Part shown: in pieces, positions 25,675 to 33,579 of the stretch
Layout of the letters: every line of letters starts with the position of its first letter
How positions within the stretch are numbered: position 1 is the first letter of the stretch
From: an uncultured Eubacteriales bacterium
GTDB taxonomy: Bacteria; Bacillota; Clostridia; Oscillospirales; Acutalibacteraceae
NCBI GenBank assembly: GCA_900316615.1
Contig: ONDU01000007.1
Coordinates: forward strand, 1 to 46,666
Direction: 5' to 3'
DNA: 46,666 bases
The notes under the pieces: model-generated
The model's database searches: none
The model's input: the letters and a program-made list of their open reading frames with translations, nothing else
What the model was told of the DNA's origin: nothing
Made by a program: the position numbers and the translations under genes

Positions 25675-26517
25675 ATGCAAAAAGCGATAAAAAGATGGTT
25701 TCCGCTGTTTGTAGTGCCTACTGTTCTTGCTTTCATAATATCGTTTATAGCACCGTTTATAATGGGAATTTACCTGTCGTTTACAAAGTTCAAGACGGTA
25801 ACAAAAGCTCAGTGGGTAGGCTTCAGCAACTATACAAAAGCGTTTGAGGACAGTGCCTTTATTGACGCATTGTGGTTTACGGTTAAATTTACCATAGTTT
25901 CGGTTATTACAATAAACGTTATTGCGTTTTTGCTCGCACTGATCCTTACAAAGAGCCTTAAAGGAACAAACATATTCAGAACCGTATTCTTTATGCCTAA
26001 TCTCATAGGCGGTATCGTACTCGGTTACATATGGCTGATGATTATTAACGGCGTACTTTCCTATTTCGATTTATCGATCACATATGACGCTTCATACGGC
26101 TTCTGGGGACTTGTAATTCTGATGAACTGGCAGTTAATCGGATATATGATGATTATTTACATAGCCGGTATACAGAATGTTTCTCCGGATTTGCTGGAGG
26201 CTGCGGATATTGACGGAGCTACAAATTTGCAGAAGCTCACAAGAATTACCATTCCTCAGGTTATGCCTTCTGTAACTATCTGTACTTTCCTCACCCTCAC
26301 AAACTCATTTAAGCTTTTCGACCAGAACCTCGCTCTTACGGCAGGTGCTCCCGGTCAGGAAACACAGATGCTCGCACTCGATATTTACAACACCTTCTAC
26401 GGAAGAGTAGGCTATCAGGGTGTAGGACAGGCTAAGGCTGTTGTATTCTTCGTTATAGTTGCTGTTATAGCACTTACTCAGCTTTATCTTACAAGAAGTA
26501 AGGAGGTTGAAAGCTAA
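25675..26517 (+). CDS. Sugar ABC transporter permease (MalF type)
   Basis: This 280-residue inner-membrane permease has six hydrophobic helices and the EAA loop that contacts the ATPase, EAADIDGATNLQKLTRITIPQ near residue 178. It should pair with the next gene's product. GGGAGG lies eleven bases before the ATG. The gene's TAA stop overlaps the next start by one base (TAATG). No ATP-binding subunit is encoded in the operon, as is common in Firmicutes, where a shared MsmX-type ATPase serves several importers; that is inference from absence. Confidence 0.92.
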   Translation: MQKAIKRWFPLFVVPTVLAFIISFIAPFIMGIYLSFTKFKTVTKAQWVGFSNYTKAFEDSAFIDALWFTVKFTIVSVITINVIAFLLALILTKSLKGTNIFRTVFFMPNLIGGIVLGYIWLMIINGVLSYFDLSITYDASYGFWGLVILMNWQLIGYMMIIYIAGIQNVSPDLLEAADIDGATNLQKLTRITIPQVMPSVTICTFLTLTNSFKLFDQNLALTAGAPGQETQMLALDIYNTFYGRVGYQGVGQAKAVVFFVIVAVIALTQLYLTRSKEVES

Positions 26518-27479
26518 TGGCAGAACAGCTTAAAGTTAAGGTTCAGGTTCCCGTTGTGGACGAAAACGGCGTTATGGGTGCATATGTACCCAAACAGGAC
26601 GTTAAAAAGGTTATTATCGACAGTGAAAGCGATACAAAGGTTAAGAATAAGCTGGAAAAAAAGGATATTCCGTTTTTCATTCTGCTTATAGTTCTTGCCT
26701 GTCTTTTCATAGCTCCTATACTTCTCGTTCTGATGAATTCCTTTAAAGGAAAGCTCTTCCTCAGTAACGAACCTTTCGCATTTCCTAATGCCAAGTCATT
26801 TGTAGGCTTTGACAACTACATTGAGGGTGCAGGTAAAATCGGATTTTTCAGTGCTTTCTTTACCTCACTGTTTATCACGGTGTTTTCGGTAGCACTTATA
26901 ATTGTCTGTACATCAATGTGTGCATGGTTTATTGTACGTGTAAAGAAATGGTACTCTCAGCTTCTTTACCTTTTGTGTGCATTTTCAATGATAGTTCCTT
27001 TCCAGATGGTAATGTATCCTATGACTCAGGTTACAGCTATGGTAAATCTCAACAATGTTGTAGGTATTATATTTGTATACCTCGGCTTTGGTGCAGGACT
27101 TGCGGTGTTTATGTTTGTCGGATTTATAAAGAGCGTGCCTCTCGAAATCGAAGAAGCCGCTATGATTGACGGCTGCGGCCCTGTAAAGACGTTCTTCCTT
27201 GTTGTATTCCCCATACTCAAGCCCACGGCAATTACTGTTGCTATTCTTAATGCTATGTGGATATGGAACGACTATCTGCTGCCTTATCTGCTCCTTAACA
27301 CATCAGATGCAAGAACACTGCCTATGGCTATTCAGTATCTGAGAGGCGGCTACGGCTCTATTGATATGGCTAATATGATGGCAATGATTGTGCTTTCAAT
27401 TATACCTATTGTTATTTTCTATCTGATTTGTCAGAAATATATCATAAAGGGTATTGTTGCAGGTGCTGTAAAGGGATAA
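26517..27479 (+). CDS. Sugar ABC transporter permease (MalG type)
   Basis: The 320-residue permease has a hydrophilic N-terminal extension of about 50 residues, rich in Lys, Asp and Val, before the first helix; this is longer than in most MalG-like proteins. Six helices follow, with the EAA loop EEAAMIDGCGPVKTFFLVVFP near residue 206. It ends with the family-typical QKYIIKGIVAGAVKG. The start overlaps the preceding stop and has AAGGAGG ten bases upstream. The operon ends with a terminator just before the Trp T-box promoter. Confidence 0.93.
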   Translation: MAEQLKVKVQVPVVDENGVMGAYVPKQDVKKVIIDSESDTKVKNKLEKKDIPFFILLIVLACLFIAPILLVLMNSFKGKLFLSNEPFAFPNAKSFVGFDNYIEGAGKIGFFSAFFTSLFITVFSVALIIVCTSMCAWFIVRVKKWYSQLLYLLCAFSMIVPFQMVMYPMTQVTAMVNLNNVVGIIFVYLGFGAGLAVFMFVGFIKSVPLEIEEAAMIDGCGPVKTFFLVVFPILKPTAITVAILNAMWIWNDYLLPYLLLNTSDARTLPMAIQYLRGGYGSIDMANMMAMIVLSIIPIVIFYLICQKYIIKGIVAGAVKG

Positions 27480-27492
27480 TTTAAGTATTTAT

Positions 27493-27533
27493 AAAAATTT
27501 CCTGTTTCTCTTGCGGAAGCAGGAAATTTTTTA
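27493..27533 (+). terminator. Terminator of the sugar ABC operon
   Basis: Arms AAATTTCCTG and CAGGAAATTT with a T run at the 3' side. Confidence 0.85.
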
Positions 27534-27554
27534 TGTAAAATATTAAAAATCTTC

Positions 27555-27583
27555 TTGACTTTTAATATATGTTGTGATAAAAT
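27555..27583 (+). promoter_or_regulatory. Promoter of the T-box leader
   Basis: TTGACT, 17-base spacer, TAAAAT, just upstream of the T-box stem I. Confidence 0.8.
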
Positions 27584-27589
27584 ACAAGT

Positions 27590-27862
27590 ACACTGATGAC
27601 GAAGAGTAAGTACGCTTTGACTGATACCTCAAAGAGAGCCGCAGGCGGTGAAATTGCGGCAGGTTAGGCTTGGCAGAATGGACTTCTGAGGGCGAGCGGA
27701 AACGTTTTTTTACGGAGTATGCAAGACGGAATAATGACTTTCCGTAAACAAAGGTCGGCGTATGTAAGTACGTACTGAGAGGACGCATTAAGCGTCAAGC
27801 AGGGTGGCACCGCAGGATAATCCTGTCCCGGCATTTTATGCTTGGGACGGGTTTTTTATTTT
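27590..27862 (+). ncRNA. T-box leader with tryptophan specifier
   Basis: The leader has the T-box landmarks in order: an AGAGAG/GCGGC stem I distal part (27633-27657), the specifier loop GAATGGACTTCTGAG where GAA-codon-AC places UGG (Trp) as specifier near 27679, and the T-box core AGGGTGGCACCGC at 27801-27813. The intrinsic terminator, CCTGTCCC paired with GGGACGGG, then T6 (27822-27858), follows. Uncharged tRNA-Trp pairing should stabilise the antiterminator and allow read-through. The specifier agrees with the tryptophan synthase beta gene downstream. Confidence 0.93.
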
Positions 27863-27875
27863 TGGAGGAATTAAT

Positions 27876-27917
27876 ATGAAATTGTTAAAAAAACGATGGC
27901 ATAATTATTTAAAGTAA
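27876..27917 (+). CDS. 13-codon mini-ORF with one Trp codon, after the T-box terminator
   Basis: The ATG is preceded by GGAGG with seven-base spacing, and the frame encodes MKLLKKRWHNYLK before TAA. It lies between the T-box terminator and trpB. Small hairpins follow: AAAGC/GCTTT right at its end, and GTTATG/CATAAC at 27953-27974. It might be a second-level Trp-sensing leader peptide or a remnant of a longer gene. I know of no characterised homologue. Confidence 0.4.
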   Translation: MKLLKKRWHNYLK

Positions 27918-28011
27918 AGCAACAGCTTTAATAAATTTTACAAAAAGAAAATGTTATGTGTTTAAAAGCATAACTTAAATATAATCTTGCTAAAAAAGGA
28001 GATAATAAGAA

Positions 28012-29391
28012 ATGTCTGAAAACAAAATACCCTATAAAATTTACTTGAGTGAATCCGAAATTCCCGAAAAATGGTATAATCTGAGAGCGGATATGAAAAA
28101 CAAGCCCGCTCCGCTGTTAGACCCTTCAACCTGCAAGCCTCTTACCGCAGAGCAGATGAGTGCTATTTTCTGCGAAGAGCTTGTAAAGCAGGAGCTTGAC
28201 AACGATACTCCCTATATTGAAATTCCGCAGGAAATACGTGATTTTTATAAAATGTACAGACCCTCTCCCGTTGTACGTGCATACTGCCTTGAAAAAGCAC
28301 TCGGCACGCCTGCAAAAATCTATTATAAATTTGAGGGCAACAATACAAGCGGAAGCCATAAGCTTAATTCTGCAATAGCTCAGGCTTACTATGCAAAGAA
28401 GCAGGGACTTAAAGGCGTAACTACAGAAACGGGTGCAGGTCAGTGGGGTACAGCTCTTTCAATGGCATGTGCATATCTTGGTCTTGACTGCAAGGTTTAT
28501 ATGGTTAAGGTAAGCTATGAGCAGAAGCCTTTCAGACGTGAGGTTATGCGTACCTATGGTGCAACAGTTACACCTTCACCCTCTACAACAACCAACGTCG
28601 GAAGAAAAATACTGGAAGCACACCCCGGTACCACAGGAAGCCTTGGCTGTGCTATATCGGAAGCTGTTGAGGTTGCAGTATCTAACCCCGGTTACCGCTA
28701 TGTTCTTGGTTCGGTACTTAATCAGGTACTTCTCCATCAGTCGGTTATAGGTCTTGAAGCAAAGGCGGCTCTCGACAAGTACGGCGTTAAACCTGATATT
28801 ATAATAGGCTGTGCAGGCGGTGGCTCTAACCTTGGCGGTCTTATATCTCCGTTTATGGGTGAGAAGCTCCGCGGAGAAAAGGATTACCGCATTATTGCTG
28901 TAGAGCCGGCATCATGTCCCAGCTTTACAAGAGGTACTTTCGCTTACGACTTCTGCGATACAGGTATGATATGTCCTCTTGCCAAGATGTACACCCTCGG
29001 CTCAAGCTTTATTCCGTCGGCAAATCACGCAGGCGGTCTGAGATTCCACGGTATGTCGTCAACTCTCAGCCAGCTTTACCATGACGGATATATGGAGGCT
29101 GTTTCGGTAGAGCAGACTTCCGTATTTGAAGCAGCAGAGCAGTTCGCACGTATTGAGGGTATACTCCCTGCTCCCGAAAGCTCACACGCTATACGTGTTG
29201 CAATAGACGAGGCTCTCAAGTGTAAGGAAACAGGCGAGGAAAAAACCATACTCTTCGGTCTTACGGGTACGGGATATTTCGACCTTGTTGCTTATCAGAA
29301 GTACAACGATGGCGAAATGTCAGACTATATTCCTACAGACGAGGAAATTGCAAAGGGTATAGCTGCTCTTCCCGTTGTACCCGAAGCTTAA
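28012..29391 (+). CDS. Tryptophan synthase beta chain, TrpB2 type
   Basis: At 459 residues this is the longer TrpB2 form of the PLP enzyme that joins indole and serine to give tryptophan. The PLP lysine is Lys117 (SGSHKLN), the catalytic glutamate is Glu139 (TETGAGQWG), and the phosphate loop GCAGGGSNLGG lies near 265. TrpB2 enzymes usually work without TrpA, and no trpA or other trp gene is adjacent, so a role in salvaging free indole is likely, which is inference. AAAGGAG lies twelve bases before the ATG. Expression is controlled by the Trp T-box, which supports a tryptophan-supplying role. Confidence 0.93.
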   Translation: MSENKIPYKIYLSESEIPEKWYNLRADMKNKPAPLLDPSTCKPLTAEQMSAIFCEELVKQELDNDTPYIEIPQEIRDFYKMYRPSPVVRAYCLEKALGTPAKIYYKFEGNNTSGSHKLNSAIAQAYYAKKQGLKGVTTETGAGQWGTALSMACAYLGLDCKVYMVKVSYEQKPFRREVMRTYGATVTPSPSTTTNVGRKILEAHPGTTGSLGCAISEAVEVAVSNPGYRYVLGSVLNQVLLHQSVIGLEAKAALDKYGVKPDIIIGCAGGGSNLGGLISPFMGEKLRGEKDYRIIAVEPASCPSFTRGTFAYDFCDTGMICPLAKMYTLGSSFIPSANHAGGLRFHGMSSTLSQLYHDGYMEAVSVEQTSVFEAAEQFARIEGILPAPESSHAIRVAIDEALKCKETGEEKTILFGLTGTGYFDLVAYQKYNDGEMSDYIPTDEEIAKGIAALPVVPEA

Positions 29392-29417
29392 AATATTTTA
29401 AATTAACCGTTCAATAT

Positions 29418-29462
29418 TGGTGCGGAAATTTCTAAAAGAAATTTTCGCACCATATGTTTTTT
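29418..29462 (+). terminator. Terminator of trpB
   Basis: 16-base arms (29418-29433 and 29437-29452, core GGTGCGG) followed by TATGTTTTTTT. Confidence 0.88.
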
Positions 29463-29559
29463 TGTCAGAACTGCTGTTGTTTTGCTTGCGTTTGTTTACA
29501 ACAATATAGGATTAAATTTATATAGTTTTTATAAAAATTTATAAATTGGTAAAAAAAAC

Positions 29560-29588
29560 TTTATTCCGGACGAAAATAGTGATATAAT
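29560..29588 (+). promoter_or_regulatory. Promoter of the wall-polymer operon
   Basis: TTTATT, 17-base spacer, TATAAT, 71 bases before the glycosyltransferase start. The -35 element is weak. Confidence 0.5.
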
Positions 29589-29659
29589 ATAATCCTATAT
29601 TGGGTATTAGAGGGATTGTGCAGAGACAAGATTGTATTTTTTATAAGGTGGACGTTGAT

Positions 29660-30706
29660 ATGTTAGTTACGTTGTGTGTGATAGCGTACAATGAAGAAAG
29701 ATTTTTGCCAAGACTGTTCAGTGACATAGAACAGCAGACATATGAACATAAAAAAATTGAGCTTGTACTTGTAAACAACGGCTCCGATGACAGAACAAGG
29801 GCTATTATGGAGCAGTTTGCCGCAGAAAGCGATTTTTTTGCGGTAAAAATAATAGACCACGAGAAAAGCAATCAGGCGGCAGGCTGGAATACGGCTTTAC
29901 TCCACACAAAGGGAAATATAATAATAAAAGTTGATGCACATGCCAAGATACCTGAGAATTTTGTAGCCTCAAACGTAGAAGTTGTTCTCAGCGGAGAATA
30001 TGTCTGCGGAGGAGGAAGACCGAATATTCCCGTGAGCAAGACAAGCTGGGACAGAACGCTTCTTGCTGCGGAGGAGTGTATGTTCGGAGGTAATATAGCA
30101 AAATACAGGCGTAAGCAGAAAAGAAAGCAGTATATAAACAGTATATTCAACGGAGCATACCGCAGAGAGGTATTCGCAAGGGTAGGCGGATTTAATGAAG
30201 CACTCGGACGTACCGAGGATAACGAGTTCCATTACCGCATAACAAAGGCAGGCTACAAAATATGCTGCAGCCCCGATATTATATCTTATCAGTATATAAG
30301 GAGCAATCTTAGAAAAATGATTGTTCAGAAATTCAGCAATGGTTTCTGGATAGGTCTTACGGTAAAGACTTTCCCTAAGTGTCTGTCAAAATTTTACTTT
30401 GTACCGCTTGCATTCGTGTTGTCGCTCATAGTCTGCACGCTGCTTTGCTTCTGCGGATTTCCGCTGTTGTTAACGCTGCTGCTGACCTGCTATGCTTCTT
30501 TTGACCTTTATCTTACCTTCAATGCCTTCAAACGTAAGGAAAGGCGTAAGCACTTTATACTTTTGCCTTTTATTTTTCCGCTTCTGCATATTTCATACGG
30601 TGCAGGAACTCTTGCGGGACTTCTTCACCTGCCTATACGCAAGGACAAGCTCAATAAGGCTAAACGGAAAATAAAACAGGTTAAAATGTATTATCTTGGA
30701 AATTAA
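29660..30706 (+). CDS. Family-2 glycosyltransferase, membrane-anchored (ExoA-like)
   Basis: This 348-residue protein has the GT-A fold of family 2: VTLCVIAYNEERFLPRLF at the start, VNNGSDDRTR near residue 37, a metal-site variant KVDAHAKIP near 93, and TEDNEFHYRI near 192. Two long hydrophobic segments (about 250-285) and another near 315 hold it to the membrane, as in ExoA-like enzymes. It should add a sugar to a lipid-linked or membrane-proximal acceptor. The ATG at 29660, eight bases after AAGGTGG, is preferred to one twenty codons upstream. It opens an operon with licD, tarI and tarJ-like genes. Confidence 0.88.
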   Translation: MLVTLCVIAYNEERFLPRLFSDIEQQTYEHKKIELVLVNNGSDDRTRAIMEQFAAESDFFAVKIIDHEKSNQAAGWNTALLHTKGNIIIKVDAHAKIPENFVASNVEVVLSGEYVCGGGRPNIPVSKTSWDRTLLAAEECMFGGNIAKYRRKQKRKQYINSIFNGAYRREVFARVGGFNEALGRTEDNEFHYRITKAGYKICCSPDIISYQYIRSNLRKMIVQKFSNGFWIGLTVKTFPKCLSKFYFVPLAFVLSLIVCTLLCFCGFPLLLTLLLTCYASFDLYLTFNAFKRKERRKHFILLPFIFPLLHISYGAGTLAGLLHLPIRKDKLNKAKRKIKQVKMYYLGN

Positions 30707-30734
30707 AATTTTTATATGCGAGAGGTGCATCGGG

Positions 30735-31610
30735 TTGCATTGTGAAAATATGGAAAAAGTGGAATTTACGCCTCAGCAGCTTAGAAAACTCCAGCTCAGA
30801 GAGCTGGAAGCCCTTGTCTATTTCAAGGAATTTTGTGACAAGCATAATCTGCTTTTTTATTTTTGCGGCGGCTGCTGCATAGGTTCACTGAGGAACAAGG
30901 GCTTTATTCCGTGGGACGATGACATAGACGTATTTATGCCCAGAAAGGATTATGAAAAATTACCGCTCTTGTGGGAAAAATATTCAGAGGATAAAAGATA
31001 CCTCTGTCTTAAAACAAACGATGATATTTTCACCGGAAATATATTTACAACTATAGTTGATACCAGCGGAACGTGCGTAAAGGCAAATCAGGCACATCTG
31101 GATATTCCGCACGGGCTTGTTATGGACGTTTTCCCTTTGGACGGCTGTCCCGACGGCTTTAAAAGAAAGCTTCAGAAAATGTGGGCTATGGTATATTCTC
31201 TTTTTCTTGCACAGGTAGTACCTGAAAATCACGGAGGAATAATCGCATTCGGAAGCAAAATGCTTCTCGGAATTTTCAGGGGAAAATCCGTAAGAAATAA
31301 AATATGGCGTATGGCAGAAAAAAAGATGAGCAAATACCCTGTCAGCGAGTGCAGTAAAATAACCGAGCTTTGTGCAGGACCTCACTATATGCAGTGCGAA
31401 TACCCGAAGGAAGCATTTGAAAGTGCCGTTTATAAGGAGTTCGAGGGCTTGTCAATGCCTATACCAAAGGGATATGACGTTTATTTAAGAACAGCTTTCG
31501 GAGATTATATGAACCTGCCTCCGAAAGAGAAGCAGATACCGCATCATGACGTAGTGTACTGCAATCCTGATGAAAGCTGTTATGATTTTAAAAATCCTTT
31601 TTTGAAGTAA
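30735..31610 (+). CDS. LicD-family phosphotransferase
   Basis: The 291-residue protein shows the LicD nucleotidyltransferase-fold signature FYFCGGCCIGSLRNKGFIPW followed by DDDIDVFMPRKDYEKL near residue 60. The acidic residues bind metal. LicD proteins move phosphocholine, phosphoribitol or similar groups from CDP-donors to surface glycans. Since the next two genes make CDP-ribitol, phosphoribitol transfer is the likely job here. The TTG at 30735 is chosen because AGAGGTG lies eight bases upstream; the in-frame ATG at 30750 lacks a ribosome site at the right distance. It begins 28 bases after the glycosyltransferase. Confidence 0.87.
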   Translation: MHCENMEKVEFTPQQLRKLQLRELEALVYFKEFCDKHNLLFYFCGGCCIGSLRNKGFIPWDDDIDVFMPRKDYEKLPLLWEKYSEDKRYLCLKTNDDIFTGNIFTTIVDTSGTCVKANQAHLDIPHGLVMDVFPLDGCPDGFKRKLQKMWAMVYSLFLAQVVPENHGGIIAFGSKMLLGIFRGKSVRNKIWRMAEKKMSKYPVSECSKITELCAGPHYMQCEYPKEAFESAVYKEFEGLSMPIPKGYDVYLRTAFGDYMNLPPKEKQIPHHDVVYCNPDESCYDFKNPFLK

Positions 31611-31652
31611 AGCAGATTTATATTTGAAAAATGAAAATTAGGAGGTAACAAT

Positions 31653-32366
31653 ATGATTTACGGAGCAATTCTTGCAGGAGGAAGCGGAACCAGAATGCAC
31701 GTTTCATCTATGCCCAAGCAGTTTCTTCTGCTTAAAGGAAAGCCTATAATCATTCATACTCTTGAAAAAATGCTTGCATGTACGAGGTTTCATGCCGTAT
31801 ATCTCGGAATACATCCCGACTGGATGTCATATATGTATGACCTTCTGGACAAATATGATGTGGATACATCAAAGGTAAGACTTTCTCCCGGAGGAGAAAC
31901 ACGGAACGATACTATTTTCAGGGTAATAGAAGAGATAAACCGTGACTATGGTGCAAATGAAGATGACATCATAGTAACCCACGATGCTGTAAGACCGTTT
32001 GTCACGCTTAGAATAATAGATGAAAACATAGATGCGGCAATAGAACACGGAGCCTGCGATACAGTCGTAAGAGCTACCGATACCATAGTATGTTCGGAGG
32101 ATGGAACGGTTATTTCCGAAATACCCAACCGTGAATTTATGTATCAGGGTCAGACACCGCAGTCCTTTAAGATAAGTCTTTTGAAGGAAGCATATGCACA
32201 GCTTACAAAAGAAGAAAAAGAAATACTTACAGATGCCTGCAAAATATGTGTAATAAAGCATATTCCCGTAAAGCTTGTAAGGGGAGAGACCTTGAATATG
32301 AAAATTACCACAGTAAACGATTATGAAATAGCTGAGGTTATAGCCGGAGGTATAAAACTTGATTAA
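31653..32366 (+). CDS. tarI: Ribitol-5-phosphate cytidylyltransferase (TarI; IspD superfamily)
   Basis: The 237-residue cytidylyltransferase has the IspD/TarI signature LAGGSGTRM with MPKQFL at residues 7-27, THDAVRPFV near 109, and YQGQTPQSFK near 165. TarI makes CDP-ribitol from CTP and ribitol-5-phosphate; IspD makes CDP-methylerythritol. TarI is preferred because the next gene is a TarJ-like reductase, overlapping by eight bases, and a LicD gene precedes. The ispE gene elsewhere in the window keeps IspD as an alternative. AGGAGG lies nine bases upstream of the ATG. Confidence 0.85.
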   Translation: MIYGAILAGGSGTRMHVSSMPKQFLLLKGKPIIIHTLEKMLACTRFHAVYLGIHPDWMSYMYDLLDKYDVDTSKVRLSPGGETRNDTIFRVIEEINRDYGANEDDIIVTHDAVRPFVTLRIIDENIDAAIEHGACDTVVRATDTIVCSEDGTVISEIPNREFMYQGQTPQSFKISLLKEAYAQLTKEEKEILTDACKICVIKHIPVKLVRGETLNMKITTVNDYEIAEVIAGGIKLD

Positions 32367-33372
32367 TTACGTTTATCAGCTTATTAACCCTCAGTTTATT
32401 TCCGTTAAGCTTTGTGATGTCAATACAGACGGCAAGGTGCTTGTAAGACCGAAGTATATGGCAATATGTCACGCCGACCAGAGATATTACAGGGGACAGC
32501 GTGATATGAAGATACTCAGCCAGAAGCTCCCTATGGCACTTATTCACGAATGCTGCGGAGAGGTTATGATGGATAAAACAGGAACATTTTCTCCCGGACA
32601 GCAGGTTGTAATGATACCCAATATGCCTTCAAGAAGGCTCAATTATGTATATGAAAACTATGACGAAGCCTCGAAGTTTCTTTCAAGCTCCGATGACGGC
32701 TTTATGCGTGAATTTGTGGACTTGCTGCCCGACAGGGTAGTTCCTTGTGACGGTATACCGCCGCATATTGCGTGTATTACGGAATTTTTCAGCGTAGCTG
32801 TACACGCCGTAGACCGTATGCTCAATTTTGCCCACAGCCACAGGGATGAAATAGCAATAGTGGGTGACGGCCCTTTATCGTATGTTGTTGCAAGTACGCT
32901 CAAGGAACGTCTCCCTCAAAGCAAAATAACTGTTATCGGCAGACGTACAAGAAAGCTTGCAAGATTTTCATTTGTGGACAAGACCTGCCTCGCATATGAT
33001 ATTCCCGCTGATTACAGATGTGACCACGCTTTTGAATGTGCGGGCGGAGAGGGAAGCTATGATGCAATAAATAACATTATAAAGCATATACGTCCTCAGG
33101 GAACGATAGTTCTTATGGGAGTAAGCGAAAATCAGATTCCCATTGATACGAGAACAATACTCGAAAAGGGACTGACGATTGTAGGCAGCAGCCGCTCGGG
33201 CAAGAAGAATTTTGAAGATGCGGTGGCACTTATGCAGACCCAGCGTATAAGAAGAAGACTTGGAAGCATTATATATGAAGACGCAGAAGTCAACAGTATA
33301 GATGATATTCACAGGGTTTTTGCCACCGACCAGGATACTCCGTTTAAAACAGTGTTTAAATGGAATCTGTAG
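32359..33372 (+). CDS. tarJ: Ribulose-5-phosphate reductase / ribitol-5-phosphate dehydrogenase (TarJ-like)
   Basis: This 337-residue protein is a zinc alcohol dehydrogenase relative specialised as TarJ, which reduces ribulose-5-phosphate to ribitol-5-phosphate with NADPH. It shows ICHADQRYYRGQR near residue 35 (metal-site Cys and Asp), HECCGEV near 62, and a Rossmann-like segment IAIVGDGPLSYVVASTL near 166. The start is TTG at 32359, eight bases after GGAGG and inside the tarI end, so translation is coupled. It is the last gene of the CDP-ribitol pair and is followed by a hairpin. Confidence 0.87.
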   Translation: MINYVYQLINPQFISVKLCDVNTDGKVLVRPKYMAICHADQRYYRGQRDMKILSQKLPMALIHECCGEVMMDKTGTFSPGQQVVMIPNMPSRRLNYVYENYDEASKFLSSSDDGFMREFVDLLPDRVVPCDGIPPHIACITEFFSVAVHAVDRMLNFAHSHRDEIAIVGDGPLSYVVASTLKERLPQSKITVIGRRTRKLARFSFVDKTCLAYDIPADYRCDHAFECAGGEGSYDAINNIIKHIRPQGTIVLMGVSENQIPIDTRTILEKGLTIVGSSRSGKKNFEDAVALMQTQRIRRRLGSIIYEDAEVNSIDDIHRVFATDQDTPFKTVFKWNL

Positions 33373-33426
33373 AATACAGGCTTCCTTGGATAAAAAGCAA
33401 AATAATTACATTTTTTAACTCTCGAA

Positions 33427-33465
33427 AAAATATTCTGTTTAATCTTACAGAATATTTTAATATGA
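33427..33465 (+). terminator. Likely terminator of the tar operon
   Basis: Arms AATATTCTGT (33429-33438) and ACAGAATATT (33447-33456) followed by TTAATATG. The T run is short, so read-through into the LCP gene is possible. Confidence 0.55.
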
Positions 33466-33579
33466 AATTAAATTCAATAAAAATTATTTATTTTTTTGCC
33501 TTTTGTGGTATACTTCTAAAAGTATTATCATTAAATCTAAAAGGGATTATGTTGTCAGACCGGAGGAGGAGTGTCTGTT

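Noticed and set aside
31653-32366. Naming the cytidylyltransferase ispD
   Set aside because: The overlap with a TarJ-like reductase and the adjacent LicD gene favour TarI, although ispE in the window keeps IspD possible.
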